DNA of 64,000 nt, taken from positions 124,001-188,000 of the forward strand of contig CAXXKX010000003.1 in the NCBI GenBank assembly GCA_963676655.2, written 5' to 3'. The DNA is from G963676655 sp963676655. GTDB taxonomy: Bacteria > Verrucomicrobiota > Lentisphaeria > Victivallales > Victivallaceae. Positions within the stretch are counted from its first letter, which is position 1; the number at the start of each line of letters is the position of its first letter. The position numbers and the translations under genes were made by a program. A model generated the notes under the pieces. That model was given only the letters and a program-made list of their open reading frames with translations, was not told the DNA's origin and searched no databases. Below, piece by piece: positions 16,846-25,484 of this stretch.

Positions 16846-17773
16846 TGAATTTACCTATAAATACGGGATTCGTGTAAGCTGTGTGTCCATCAGAATCAAC
16901 TGCCTCAAAACGAATATATCCTTCTGCCCCATCAACTTTATAAGATATTTCAGCTTTTTCTCTGTCGCCAGAATACTGCGTTTTCAGGATCACTCCACTT
17001 GTGGAAACTACCTTTATCATCTTTGCGTTATCCGCGGCAACATTAAAAGTTCCGCCTGACTCGTTGATCCGGATAAAACGGGCTTCGGAGTTTGCAAGCG
17101 AGTAAAAAGCTCCAGTTTCTATTGAATTCCGGATGTTTCCTTCAGTCATTGAGTCGGCAAATACGATGATTCCAACATTTTTGGTGATATGGCTGGTATG
17201 GTGTCCGTCGCTGGAAGCAAAGCCCCAGACCGGCACAAAAGGTCTTTCGTGCAATGCCCCCCACGTAAGAATATACGAACTCCATATCGCGTCAAGCCGA
17301 TCAACAGCCAATTTAAATCCGCTGCGGACATTGTGAGTATAAATCTCAATTCCGTCATAGAGCCCGGGAAATTCGCAAAGCAGGCGTTCGGTTGAATAAG
17401 CCAATCTTTGGTCCGCCACAAACTCCCTTATTTTGGGGTGACTGAGAATAGCTGATCCGCCGCTTTCCCTGATTGCCTCCAACTGCTCTTTTATGGTCCA
17501 GTCGTCGTCCCGGATCAGCTTCGAAAAAAGAGAGACAATGTGTCCGGCATCTGAACTCATCTCCTGCCCCGGCAAAACCATCAAGCTGCCGATAAAGCGG
17601 GTTTCATTTCCCGGCTGGTCATGGTCGGTAAGACAGCAGAAATCAAAGCCACATTCAATAAGTCGGGAGAACATCGCCTGCGGCGACTCTTTTCCGTCGC
17701 TTGCGGTGCTGTGAAAATGCAGATCGCCTTTGTATGTTTTAAGACCGGCAATATTTTTATAAGGATTTATCAT
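16838..17773 (-). CDS. PHP-domain metallohydrolase, CehA/McbA-like
   Basis: 311 residues. Motifs GDLHFHSTASDGKESP, TDHDQPGN and SSDGHH are the PHP metal ligands; GQEMSSDAGHIV lies between. A small beta-rich C-terminal region (about 240-311) follows the PHP core, as in the CehA/McbA group. It is cytoplasmic, with no signal peptide. It lies 41 nt downstream of the sialidase-like gene and overlaps the second PHP gene. Two adjacent, only distantly similar PHP enzymes suggest sequential phosphoester or ester cleavage in one pathway. Substrate unknown. Confidence 0.8.
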   Translation of the reverse strand: MINPYKNIAGLKTYKGDLHFHSTASDGKESPQAMFSRLIECGFDFCCLTDHDQPGNETRFIGSLMVLPGQEMSSDAGHIVSLFSKLIRDDDWTIKEQLEAIRESGGSAILSHPKIREFVADQRLAYSTERLLCEFPGLYDGIEIYTHNVRSGFKLAVDRLDAIWSSYILTWGALHERPFVPVWGFASSDGHHTSHITKNVGIIVFADSMTEGNIRNSIETGAFYSLANSEARFIRINESGGTFNVAADNAKMIKVVSTSGVILKTQYSGDREKAEISYKVDGAEGYIRFEAVDSDGHTAYTNPVFIGKFND

Positions 17774-17814
17774 GAAATATTCTCATTATATCATTAAAAA
17801 CGCCAGATAATTCA

Positions 17815-19074
17815 TCAATAAATCAAAGCCCGGAATCCCTTGACCGTATGAAAGGTTATTAAATTGCCGTTATGAGCAGAAGAGGCGAATCTGTCACCGG
17901 AGCGACTCAAAATATGCAAATCATCCCCGTCAATCACCATACCGGCATAATGACGTGACTCAACTTCGCTTTCACCGGCGGCAACCAGTCCGGCAAAGCA
18001 CCAGTCAATCATGTTCTTTGAAAAATGCAGGACCAAGCGTGTCCGTTGATTATTCGGCAGATTGTAGCGGCCCTCCGACAAGGCATCCGCTCTCGTCATC
18101 GAATCAGTGGCCTGGGTACTCAGCAACCAGTATAGTTCAGTTTGCTTGTCGTATTGGACATGAAATTTCATTTGGCCTCCAGGCAAAGGCAGTATTCGGC
18201 ATTCTCCTCCCGACGGAAGTTTCTGGAAACCGGTGATCATCTCCCCGGTCCCCGGGATATCGCCCTGCTCTTTAACTGTAAGCAAGGCGGCTCGACCGGT
18301 CCAGCCGCAATGCAGCCTGGCAATCAGGTGCAGGGTTCTGCCTTCAGGATCATGCCAGTAATGATTGGGATCATATATCTGGAAAACGTTCGTCTCCAAC
18401 CAGCCCGGAGGAGCGAATTCCCGACCGGGAGCCGGGTAATAATATTCCTTTGAATTTATTGGGAAAAAGCTGATTCCCTGTTGAACCAGATCCTGGTCCT
18501 CGAAGGCGTCACGAAAAACCAATTCACTGGCAAAGGTCCAATTCTCAAACAACGTCAAGTCGTCCCCGATCCGGCCACGCATTAAAACCGGGGCTAAAAC
18601 ACTCGGCGACCATGCCCGGCAATCATCATAGACTTCCCGCTCCATCACCAGATAAACACATCCATTTGCATAATGAACGTTACACGGAGCCTGATGCCAT
18701 CTTTGTCCCCTGGTCATTCTCACCGGAGCGGACCAGGTTATTCCCCAGTCTTCAGAACAGATTATCATCAAATCATTGTCATGCCCCAGAACATACAGTT
18801 TATCTCCCGCAACAAAAGGACGGGCGTGCTGAAATGGATAATCAGCGACCTTGCGCCATGATTGACCATGATCGTCGCTGATAAAAATCTGTCCTTGAGC
18901 AAAAGTTGATTTACAACCGGAAAGAGAGGCTATTCCCGGCCCCCGCAAGCCGCCGCTTGCAACCAGTCTGCCGCTTGGACAGATGCATATTCCGGGACTG
19001 CACGACCAGATTTTATCAGGGTCATTTGACTGCATTAATATTGTGAAGTCATTTGCCAGGGGTATTATTTTCAT
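17815..19074 (-). CDS. Sialidase-like beta-propeller protein (BNR/Asp-box repeats)
   Basis: 419 residues. Two clear Asp boxes, SDDHGQSWRK and SEDWGITWSA, and regularly spaced beta strands indicate a six-bladed neuraminidase-type propeller. There is no signal peptide, unlike secreted sialidases, so it probably acts on imported oligosaccharides. It may be an exo-alpha-sialidase, or a propeller hydrolase of another specificity. I cannot identify the catalytic Tyr/Glu/Asp set. It lies 17 nt downstream of the exported TIM-barrel protein in the same operon. Confidence 0.7.
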   Translation of the reverse strand: MKIIPLANDFTILMQSNDPDKIWSCSPGICICPSGRLVASGGLRGPGIASLSGCKSTFAQGQIFISDDHGQSWRKVADYPFQHARPFVAGDKLYVLGHDNDLMIICSEDWGITWSAPVRMTRGQRWHQAPCNVHYANGCVYLVMEREVYDDCRAWSPSVLAPVLMRGRIGDDLTLFENWTFASELVFRDAFEDQDLVQQGISFFPINSKEYYYPAPGREFAPPGWLETNVFQIYDPNHYWHDPEGRTLHLIARLHCGWTGRAALLTVKEQGDIPGTGEMITGFQKLPSGGECRILPLPGGQMKFHVQYDKQTELYWLLSTQATDSMTRADALSEGRYNLPNNQRTRLVLHFSKNMIDWCFAGLVAAGESEVESRHYAGMVIDGDDLHILSRSGDRFASSAHNGNLITFHTVKGFRALIY

Positions 19075-19091
19075 AGTTGCTTGATCCTGTT

Positions 19092-20993
19092 TTACTGAGC
19101 GGATATTTTAAATAACTCAAGCTCACCCGGCTTAAGCTTAAGGTAGGTTGAACTCTTATCATTAAAGAATGTTTCCACTTTCATTTTACCGGGGATATCA
19201 AAGGCGAGCGTTCCGCCTTTGCCGCTTTTTTCCACACCGGCAAGAATATAGGTGACACCGTTTAACGTCCCGAAGCAGTAGCGGACATCTCCCGAAACTT
19301 TTATTGCGGAGGTAAATGCCGGGGATTTTTCGCCAGAAACCAGAGCCGGAGCAATCCGGGCCAGCATTTTAGTACAAGAGAACAAGCGCTGCTTTAAAAT
19401 ATCTTTCTCTTTGTTATGCCACTGCAAAGTTGGATACCACCAGTAAAACAATCCGCGCGCACCTAAAATAACCGGCATAAAGACGTTGTATCTGATCTCC
19501 TCCAATGCCGGCGACTTACCCGCCTTATAATCTTGCTGACCGAAAACTGTGAAGACCGGTTTTGTATCTCCCAGGCGTAAACGGATAAGTTTGGCCGTAT
19601 TTGCGCTTGTAACCCCGGTCATGATGCCATCCATGTATGGAGCCAGTTTCTTTTCGGGATGCTCATATACAATCCATTGCCTTTTCGCATCATTCTTTTT
19701 AATCGTATCATAGGCAAGTTTTATCAATTTAAGTGGAGTATGGCGCATGCTGTACATTTCGTCGGAATAATAAAATTCAACCGCTGGAAACACTTTAACC
19801 ATATTGATGAAGTTTGTCAATAATTTATTCTTATTGTTTTTCTCCACCCAGTTTCGAGGCAGTCCGGCCATCACCTTCAACTCGCATTCGGCCGTCTGAA
19901 CAAGAAATTTTTTAATCTTTTCAGCACTATCTTTACGCTGCGTCCCCTCAAAAGAATAACAATGAATAATGTTAAAACCGTTTTTTCTCAATTCAGTCAG
20001 TAATTTTGTATTGACTTTAACACTCATCCCATACATTCCAATCGGAAAAAACGGTTTGCCGTTTTTATCTTTGAACACGGCGGCATTTTTCAAATCAAGA
20101 TTTGCCATGGTCGCTGAAGTCGGGACTTTTTCAATCTTAAGATTACTGTCAGACAACAAACAATTATCATTTTTATCAAATAACAATACTGAAAGAGTTG
20201 ATGTTCCATCCGGAATTAGCTTTACAGGCACACGAACTTTGTTATCGGTGATGCGGCACTCGAAAATACGGTTCCCGGCAAGCAGTCTGGCAATTGGCCG
20301 CAGATTCCTCCTCATTGCTTCAGACGCTTGAATATTAACGACAAATTCCGCGTTCTTTTTATTCGATGCTCCTATTATTAACTGGTCGTCGGGAGTAACA
20401 TGCTGAACGGTAAGATTTGGCTGATATTCATGCATTTTATCAGGTGGAATATCTGTCGCCCGCAATGAAATATCGTCATACCAGATCGTCGCGGTAGAGC
20501 GATTTTGCACATAGACAGCAGCCGGCGCTTTCGTCCATCGAGGAACCATGAAAAATACTTTTTTAGGGGTCCACCCTTTCACCGCCACCTGCTTTATTGA
20601 ACGATAAAGCGGCCCGGTTCCGGTCATTAATACATCAGCATTGAGATGGCTGTCGGAGCTAGTCTTATATCTGAAACTAAGCTCATAAACTTTTCCCGGC
20701 ACAATATTCACCTCTTGAAAAACCCGGGCTTGCAACATTGACTTTGAATCAAGAAATTTAATTTTTATAACTCTATTCTGTTGCTGTTGCTCCAGCAGTA
20801 CCTCCGCTTTGGCTCCCGGCATTTGAACACCTCGGGTCCAACCGTCAGGAATTCCGTCTTTGTTACGGTCAAGTTCAAAATCTCCATTGACAATAACATT
20901 TGCCTCTGTTTTATATTTTATTGATCCGGAATAAATTTGCCCGGCTAAAAACGTTGCGCTTAAGGCGATAAATATCTTTTTTCTATGATTCAT
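19092..20993 (-). CDS. Exported protein with CBM4/9-like domain and TIM-barrel glycosidase-like domain
   Basis: 633 residues with a signal peptide (MNHRKKIFIALSATFLAGQI). A CBM4/9-type sandwich spans about 30-185 (NVIVNGDFELDRNKDGIPDG, ATIWYDDISL). A TIM-barrel-like domain spans about 300-560 (GKPFFPIGMYGMSVK, KNGFNIIHCYSFEGT, EFYYSDEMYS, PVILGARGLFYWWYP), followed by a beta-sandwich tail. The barrel resembles clan GH-A enzymes, and the acid residues in YYSDEMY are candidates. It follows a pseudopilin gene by 24 nt and is followed by the sialidase-like gene. Probable role: first extracytoplasmic step of the operon. Confidence 0.75.
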   Translation of the reverse strand: MNHRKKIFIALSATFLAGQIYSGSIKYKTEANVIVNGDFELDRNKDGIPDGWTRGVQMPGAKAEVLLEQQQQNRVIKIKFLDSKSMLQARVFQEVNIVPGKVYELSFRYKTSSDSHLNADVLMTGTGPLYRSIKQVAVKGWTPKKVFFMVPRWTKAPAAVYVQNRSTATIWYDDISLRATDIPPDKMHEYQPNLTVQHVTPDDQLIIGASNKKNAEFVVNIQASEAMRRNLRPIARLLAGNRIFECRITDNKVRVPVKLIPDGTSTLSVLLFDKNDNCLLSDSNLKIEKVPTSATMANLDLKNAAVFKDKNGKPFFPIGMYGMSVKVNTKLLTELRKNGFNIIHCYSFEGTQRKDSAEKIKKFLVQTAECELKVMAGLPRNWVEKNNKNKLLTNFINMVKVFPAVEFYYSDEMYSMRHTPLKLIKLAYDTIKKNDAKRQWIVYEHPEKKLAPYMDGIMTGVTSANTAKLIRLRLGDTKPVFTVFGQQDYKAGKSPALEEIRYNVFMPVILGARGLFYWWYPTLQWHNKEKDILKQRLFSCTKMLARIAPALVSGEKSPAFTSAIKVSGDVRYCFGTLNGVTYILAGVEKSGKGGTLAFDIPGKMKVETFFNDKSSTYLKLKPGELELFKISAQ

Positions 20994-21017
20994 TATTAGC
21001 TGCTCTATTTTTTTGTT

Positions 21018-21641
21018 TTATTCGTTTGCGGGATTCCATTTCATCGTCTGCCAGTCTCCGTAACTCGTGCTGCCATATAGCCCCTTATGCTTTTCCGTAT
21101 GTCCGTCAAGCATCATGAAGTTGGCATAACTGCTGTGAACGAATCCTATAAAATTTGGATTGTAAGCAAGATTGTATCTGAAATAACCGTTAGAACCGTT
21201 TTGAGCCGCATCCCCACATGCCGGAATCTTCGATGGAGAAGGTTTGATCGTTGACATTTTGAAAGGAATATTAGTCCATGAACTGAAATGAATCCCCAAT
21301 TTCTCATTCCAGGCGTAATTAAAAGTCAATTTACTGGCATAACTTCCCTTGGTAAGACGATTGGCCGGGCATATCAATTTGGATTTAAGCGATGGAATGT
21401 ACGGCAATACATAATAATTCCATTGATTGGGACTGTAGTAACATGGAATGATCCATCCTTCATAATCGTCGGAATACAACGCGCTGGCTGTACCTATCTG
21501 TTTGAGGTTGCTTACGCATTTAATCTCCTGAGCTTTATCCCTGGCCTTATTCAGCGCCGGCAGCAACATACTGGCAAGAATCGCAATAATAGCTATAACC
21601 ACGAGTAGCTCTATCAATGTAAAACTTCTTAGCTTTTTCAT
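21018..21641 (-). CDS. Pseudopilin-like protein (prepilin leader, H-x9-DG)
   Basis: 207 residues from the ATG at 21641. Longer in-frame starts exist, but this one has an AGAAAGG ribosome site and puts the prepilin leader MKKLRSFTLIELLVVIAII at the very N-terminus. The leader helix runs into LASMLLPALNKARDKAQ and SNLKQIGTASALYSDDY. The C-terminal HSSYANFMMLDGHTEKH is the H-x9-DG motif. It lies 46 nt after the GntR/LacI regulator and 24 nt before the exported barrel protein. Probably processed by a prepilin peptidase and anchored as a type II/IV pseudopilin-like subunit. Confidence 0.9.
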   Translation of the reverse strand: MKKLRSFTLIELLVVIAIIAILASMLLPALNKARDKAQEIKCVSNLKQIGTASALYSDDYEGWIIPCYYSPNQWNYYVLPYIPSLKSKLICPANRLTKGSYASKLTFNYAWNEKLGIHFSSWTNIPFKMSTIKPSPSKIPACGDAAQNGSNGYFRYNLAYNPNFIGFVHSSYANFMMLDGHTEKHKGLYGSTSYGDWQTMKWNPANE

Positions 21642-21687
21642 ATTTTTTACCTTTCTGCTAATGTTTATATATAAATTAAGACGTTTA

Positions 21688-22800
21688 TTATGCGTATTCC
21701 ATCTCCTTTCGCTTAACAGTGCCGCGGTCGGAAGTAATTTTAGCAACCGAGTCTCTGATCACCAATTCCGGTTCTATCATGATTGGCGGGTAGTCTTTTT
21801 TGTCAACAACAATATCATTTATCAGCTTGACGGCTTTTTCCGCAATCATTTTACGGGAAACCCTTGCAGTCGTCAAAGGAGGAGCCAGATGTGAGCTTAA
21901 TTCGATATCGTCCACTGAAATCACCGAAACATCTTTCCCAACAGACAGCCCATTGTCATGCAAGCATTTATAAACCCCGCTGGCAACATGATCATTGATA
22001 ATTACCGCTGAAAACTCTTTGCCGGTCGCCAAAATTTTTTCAATCGCGGCATAGGATTCCTCAGGAGTAAATCCACCGAAAACAGTCAAGTCGCGATCAG
22101 GCATAATACCGTAGTCAATGCATTGGCGATAAAATTCATTTTCCCGTTCATGCATGTCCCGCAGATACCATGTGTCACATATCTCATGCAGAAAGGCTAT
22201 TTTTCTATGTCCGTTCAAAGTCAGATGTTCCAGCCATAACTCAACCAGCCGATGATTATCAATGTAAATACTGTTATCAAGAAGTACCGGTAAATTTGGA
22301 GTTAGATTCACCCATGCCACATCCTTGTTTTTCATAAATGATAAAATATCCTGATTATACAAGTTTATCGTTATTACAGCACGGGGGGAATATTTATCAA
22401 TATACTTTTTGCATAATTCATAACCATCCCCCGGATTTATTGTAGTGACCCGCACGGCCTGCCCGTTCTGACCGAAAAGATCAGACAATGAATGAATCAG
22501 ATCAACAATATAGCCGCGTTCATTCAAACTTGACTCGTAACCGAAAAAGAATATTTCAATTTGCGACAATGAGACAGGCATCTCCGTCTTCCGGGGACGA
22601 GTAAAACTCCCGCGACCAGGTTGACTCTCAATCATTCCATCACGACGCAACTGCTCCAGGGCACGGTTAACAGTACTCAGACTGACATTATGATTTTTCA
22701 TTATGCTTCTGACTGTCGGCAATTTGGTTCCTGGCGTACTTGACCGAACCAACTCAAGCAGATCCAGATAAAGCTTATTGTAAAGTAATGTCTTGCTCAT
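21688..22800 (-). CDS. GntR/LacI hybrid transcriptional regulator
   Basis: 370 residues. The N-terminal winged helix is GntR type (KLPTVRSIMKNHNVSLSTVN, then LRRDGMIESQPGRGSF). From about residue 80 a LacI/periplasmic-binding-like effector domain follows (HRKIAFLHEI, SAVIINDHVASGVYKCL, VSVISVDDIELSSHLAPPL). This architecture is typical of sugar-responsive regulators. It heads a six-gene minus-strand operon (pseudopilin, exported barrel, sialidase-like, two PHP enzymes). Two copies of TATCGATACA upstream are candidate operators. Confidence 0.9.
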   Translation of the reverse strand: MSKTLLYNKLYLDLLELVRSSTPGTKLPTVRSIMKNHNVSLSTVNRALEQLRRDGMIESQPGRGSFTRPRKTEMPVSLSQIEIFFFGYESSLNERGYIVDLIHSLSDLFGQNGQAVRVTTINPGDGYELCKKYIDKYSPRAVITINLYNQDILSFMKNKDVAWVNLTPNLPVLLDNSIYIDNHRLVELWLEHLTLNGHRKIAFLHEICDTWYLRDMHERENEFYRQCIDYGIMPDRDLTVFGGFTPEESYAAIEKILATGKEFSAVIINDHVASGVYKCLHDNGLSVGKDVSVISVDDIELSSHLAPPLTTARVSRKMIAEKAVKLINDIVVDKKDYPPIMIEPELVIRDSVAKITSDRGTVKRKEMEYA

Positions 22801-22854
22801 GTTTTCAACTTATATTTGATTTGCATCTTCAACTGTTTCCTATTATACATTGCA

Positions 22855-23088
22855 TATCGATACAATTCAATAACCGTTCTCAAAAAAAATTAATATTTCC
22901 TGATATTTATAATTCATCAAGCAAGAACGGCGAAAATCTCAACCATGATAAACTTCTAAATAAAAACAACGCAAAATACTTATCAAAAACGAATTAACAT
23001 AAAAACAAAAAAGAGAAAACTAAAAAAATATTAATAAAAAACACCCCAACAACACCGCCTCATGCGCCAATAAAATTGTATCGATACA
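22855..23088. promoter_or_regulatory. Paired TATCGATACA sites upstream of the GntR/LacI regulator
   Basis: TATCGATACA occurs at 22855-22864 and at 23079-23088. The second copy is the right part of a perfect 12-bp palindrome, TGTATCGATACA (23077-23088). Such palindromes are typical LacI/GntR operators. The first copy is 55 nt from the regulator start. The rest of the 456-nt gap (22801-23256) is AT-rich, with no other gene seen apart from the terminator at its end. Confidence 0.5.
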
Positions 23089-23205
23089 GTTTTATGTACA
23101 GATTAATTTAACAAATAAATAGTGAGGAAACGATATAGCAAATTAACCGACGGTTTGAATAATAATATTTCCTTAAGCAGTAAAAGACAAGTATTTACAA
23201 AAACC

Positions 23206-23236
23206 ACAAAAAAAAAGAGGGCCCCAATGGGGCCCC
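23206..23236 (-). terminator. Rho-independent terminator of the hsp20 operon
   Basis: On the minus strand, a 7-bp GC stem (GGGCCCC / GGGGCCC, loop ATT) at 23219-23235 is followed by an uninterrupted T-run after a short TCT. It lies 20 nt beyond the stop of the last Hsp20 gene. Confidence 0.9.
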
Positions 23237-23256
23237 ATGAGGAAAGAAGGTAAGGG

Positions 23257-23592
23257 TTATTCTGCTTTTACAGTGATTTTATGGACTTTCGCTGAATCCG
23301 CTTTCGGCAGGTTGATTGTCAAAATCCCGTCTTTCAACAAGGCATCAATCTTTGTCGTATTGATTTCATCAGAAATCTGGAACGCCCGTTGATACCTGAT
23401 CGGCTTTTCATTTTTATAGATATCGGTGTCCGCCTTGACTTTCAGTACCCGGTCTTCAACTTCTATATCCAGCAACTCAGTTGTCGCTCCGGGGACGTCA
23501 AGCAATACTTTGATACCTGCGTTGTTTTCAATCACGTCTGCCGGTGGCGCGTATACCGCAAATTCAGTAATATGTTCTGTAGCTTCAGTCAT
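23257..23592 (-). CDS. Small heat-shock protein, Hsp20 family (second gene)
   Basis: 111 residues, essentially an alpha-crystallin domain: LLDVPGATTELLDIEVEDRVLKVK, split by the expected beta strands, ends with DGILTINLPKAD. The short N-terminal arm is unlike that of the neighbouring paralog. It is an ATP-independent holdase for unfolding proteins in the cytoplasm. It lies 27 nt downstream of the other Hsp20 gene and shares its terminator. The ribosome site AGGAGG precedes the start. Confidence 0.95.
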   Translation of the reverse strand: MTEATEHITEFAVYAPPADVIENNAGIKVLLDVPGATTELLDIEVEDRVLKVKADTDIYKNEKPIRYQRAFQISDEINTTKIDALLKDGILTINLPKADSAKVHKITVKAE

Positions 23593-23619
23593 TTCTATAT
23601 CCTCCTGTTATGAATTTGT

Positions 23620-24066
23620 TCATTTGACCTTGATGGTTCGTGGTCCCTGAGCTTTTTTCTTCGGCAGAGCAACCGTCAGGATACCGTCTTTAGACGTTGC
23701 ACTTACTTTACTGCTCAGCACAACCGAAGGCAATTTGATGGTTTCTTCGAAACTTCCGAAAGAACGTTCCCGATGAAGGAAATCTTCACCTTCGCCCAAC
23801 TCCGGTGCTACACGCTTCGCCCGGACTGTCAGGAAATCACTGACCACTTCCACATCAATGTCCTCCGCGGCATATCCCGGCAGGAAGAACTTGACCGTAA
23901 TTTCTTTTTCATTGTCTTCGAGCGTCATTTTCGGGAACCCGGTTGTCAAACGGTAAAAACCTTCATTTACTCCATTAAGTACACCAAAAAAATCCTTTTG
24001 GAGTTCGTTCAGGGCTTTCCATGGATGATTAAGGATACCCCAGTTGTCATTTAATCTTGCCAGCAT
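23620..24066 (-). CDS. Small heat-shock protein, Hsp20 family (first gene)
   Basis: 148 residues. An N-terminal arm of about 45 residues (MLARLNDNWGILNHPWKALN) precedes the alpha-crystallin domain (VKFFLPGYAAEDIDVEV, RERSFGSFEETIKLP, KDGILTVALPKK). A strong ribosome site AGGAGG precedes the start. With the downstream paralog it makes a two-gene sHSP operon, an arrangement known to allow class A/B co-chaperone pairs. Transcription may start from the sigma-54-like site about 55 nt upstream. Confidence 0.95.
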   Translation of the reverse strand: MLARLNDNWGILNHPWKALNELQKDFFGVLNGVNEGFYRLTTGFPKMTLEDNEKEITVKFFLPGYAAEDIDVEVVSDFLTVRAKRVAPELGEGEDFLHRERSFGSFEETIKLPSVVLSSKVSATSKDGILTVALPKKKAQGPRTIKVK

Positions 24067-24120
24067 TTTTAGTCCTCCTTTATGCTGTTAATGTTTAACG
24101 AGTTTTCTGAAATATTAAAA

Positions 24121-24137
24121 AGCAAAGGCAATGCCAA
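24121..24137 (-). promoter_or_regulatory. Sigma-54-like -24/-12 promoter for hsp20 genes
   Basis: On the minus strand the sequence reads TTGGCATTGCCTTTGCT. GG and GC are separated by exactly 10 nt, and it matches the consensus YTGGCACGRNNNTTGCW except TT for CG. Predicted transcript start is about 40-45 nt before the ATG. No enhancer-binding activator gene is nearby. Confidence 0.45.
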
Positions 24138-24300
24138 CTTTGAAAACTCAAACATATATTACTAATAAACAAACACTTACTACCCTAAATCAATATATAT
24201 CACAAAAAACAAAATAAATCATACTGAGTCATTTTTACACATTGTTTGCGACAACATGTCACATTGCGACAAAATTATCCGCAATATTTTAAAGAAGCAA

Positions 24301-24329
24301 TTGACAACTGTATTGGATTGTATTATATT
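24301..24329 (+). promoter_or_regulatory. Sigma-70 promoter for the regulator-dehydrogenase operon
   Basis: TTGACA at 24301-24306, a 17-nt spacer, then TATATT at 24324-24329. The ATG of the regulator lies about 120 nt downstream. The rest of the 389-nt gap 24067-24455 holds only this and the sigma-54-like site; nothing else was seen. Confidence 0.7.
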
Positions 24330-24455
24330 ATAACAACAAAATCAAACAAAGTGTTAAGCGGTCAAGCTTATTTTTCTATAACATCACGGACTTCGATTTA
24401 TGCTCAAATACTGCAGTTATCTTGTTATAGATAATTATGATCAAAAACTTAATTT

Positions 24456-25484
24456 ATGAAAACACCCGGCAAAACCAAAGCACTAACTGACTATATTCTT
24501 GAACGGATATACACCGGCGAATACAAAGCAGGCACCGCAATTCCTCCGATCAGAAGTTTCATGCGCCAATTCGGGATTTCCCAATATTCTGTTCAAAGGA
24601 CTATCGAAAAAATGGTTGCGGACGGGTTATTGGAGGCGATCCACGGCAGCGGGGTTTTTGTTCGGGAGCGGGGCGTTGGCAAAGGCAAACATGAAGGAAA
24701 AATGGTCATTGGCGTTGCGTTTCCAAGGGTGCAGCTGGCAACCAGTATTTACGGCAATGTTTTTATGGGCATCCAACAGGCGGCATTGCATCAGGAAGTC
24801 ATTCTGAAGACCGGTTACTCATATGATCCGGGCAAAAAGCAACAATTGCTGGCGGAGGAACTGCAGGGTATTGACGGATTGATCATCTTATCCGAATATG
24901 ACTATTCTTTCCGGAGTTTAAGCCTGCCGCTTCCCGTGATAGGCGTCTGTATGCATAGTTCATTCAACGATACGATTTCCCTGGTTGACATGGACCCGTT
25001 TTCCGCGGCCCGTCAGGCAGTCGACTTTTTCAGAGAACGCGGTCACGGCAAAGTTAATATCGTCACTACAGATTCTCCGGCCTATAAAGCCCGGGGCGAT
25101 ATTTTTGCGGATGAATGGCAACGGGCACACGGAACGGTTGAATTTATTTCTCCGGATGATTGCAACTCTGCTGAAGCGGGAAAAGCATTTTTATTTACCT
25201 CTGGCGGCATTCTGCAAAGTTTTCTGTTCAAATGCCGGCAGAACAGGAATATTGAATTGGAAAAGATAGCAGACGTTCTGGGATTCGACGGCAAATGCAT
25301 GATCGACCCGGACCTCATAAAAACCCCGGTCATTGCGGTCGACTGGCAGCAAGTCGGCCTGTTCGCGCTGGAAGATACGATAATCCGGATTAAAAATCCG
25401 GGTATGCTTCCGCGCCGGATATATGTCCCGGGCAAACTCAAATTAACCAACACTGACACGACAACAGGAGCAAAAAATGATTAA
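24456..25484 (+). CDS. GntR/LacI hybrid transcriptional regulator
   Basis: 342 residues. GntR-type winged helix at about 5-75 (TAIPPIRSFMRQFGISQYSV, MVADGLLEAIHGSGVFV), then a LacI-like effector domain (MVIGVAFPRVQLATSIYGNV, GIDGLIILSEYD, HGKVNIVTTDS). It is the first gene of a four-gene unit and overlaps the downstream dehydrogenase by 8 nt, so regulator and enzymes are translationally coupled. A local, probably autoregulated, sugar-sensing role is inferred. Ligand unknown. Confidence 0.9.
   Translation: MKTPGKTKALTDYILERIYTGEYKAGTAIPPIRSFMRQFGISQYSVQRTIEKMVADGLLEAIHGSGVFVRERGVGKGKHEGKMVIGVAFPRVQLATSIYGNVFMGIQQAALHQEVILKTGYSYDPGKKQQLLAEELQGIDGLIILSEYDYSFRSLSLPLPVIGVCMHSSFNDTISLVDMDPFSAARQAVDFFRERGHGKVNIVTTDSPAYKARGDIFADEWQRAHGTVEFISPDDCNSAEAGKAFLFTSGGILQSFLFKCRQNRNIELEKIADVLGFDGKCMIDPDLIKTPVIAVDWQQVGLFALEDTIIRIKNPGMLPRRIYVPGKLKLTNTDTTTGAKND

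Noticed and set aside
21642..21746. N-terminal extension of the pseudopilin gene
   Set aside because: It would bury the prepilin leader 35 residues inside and overlap the regulator gene; ATG 21641 has a good ribosome site.
22801..23205. A small RNA or riboswitch in the long AT-rich gap before the hsp20 terminator
   Set aside because: Apart from the TATCGATACA sites and a partial copy of the 30-nt motif I could find no stable stem or conserved core.
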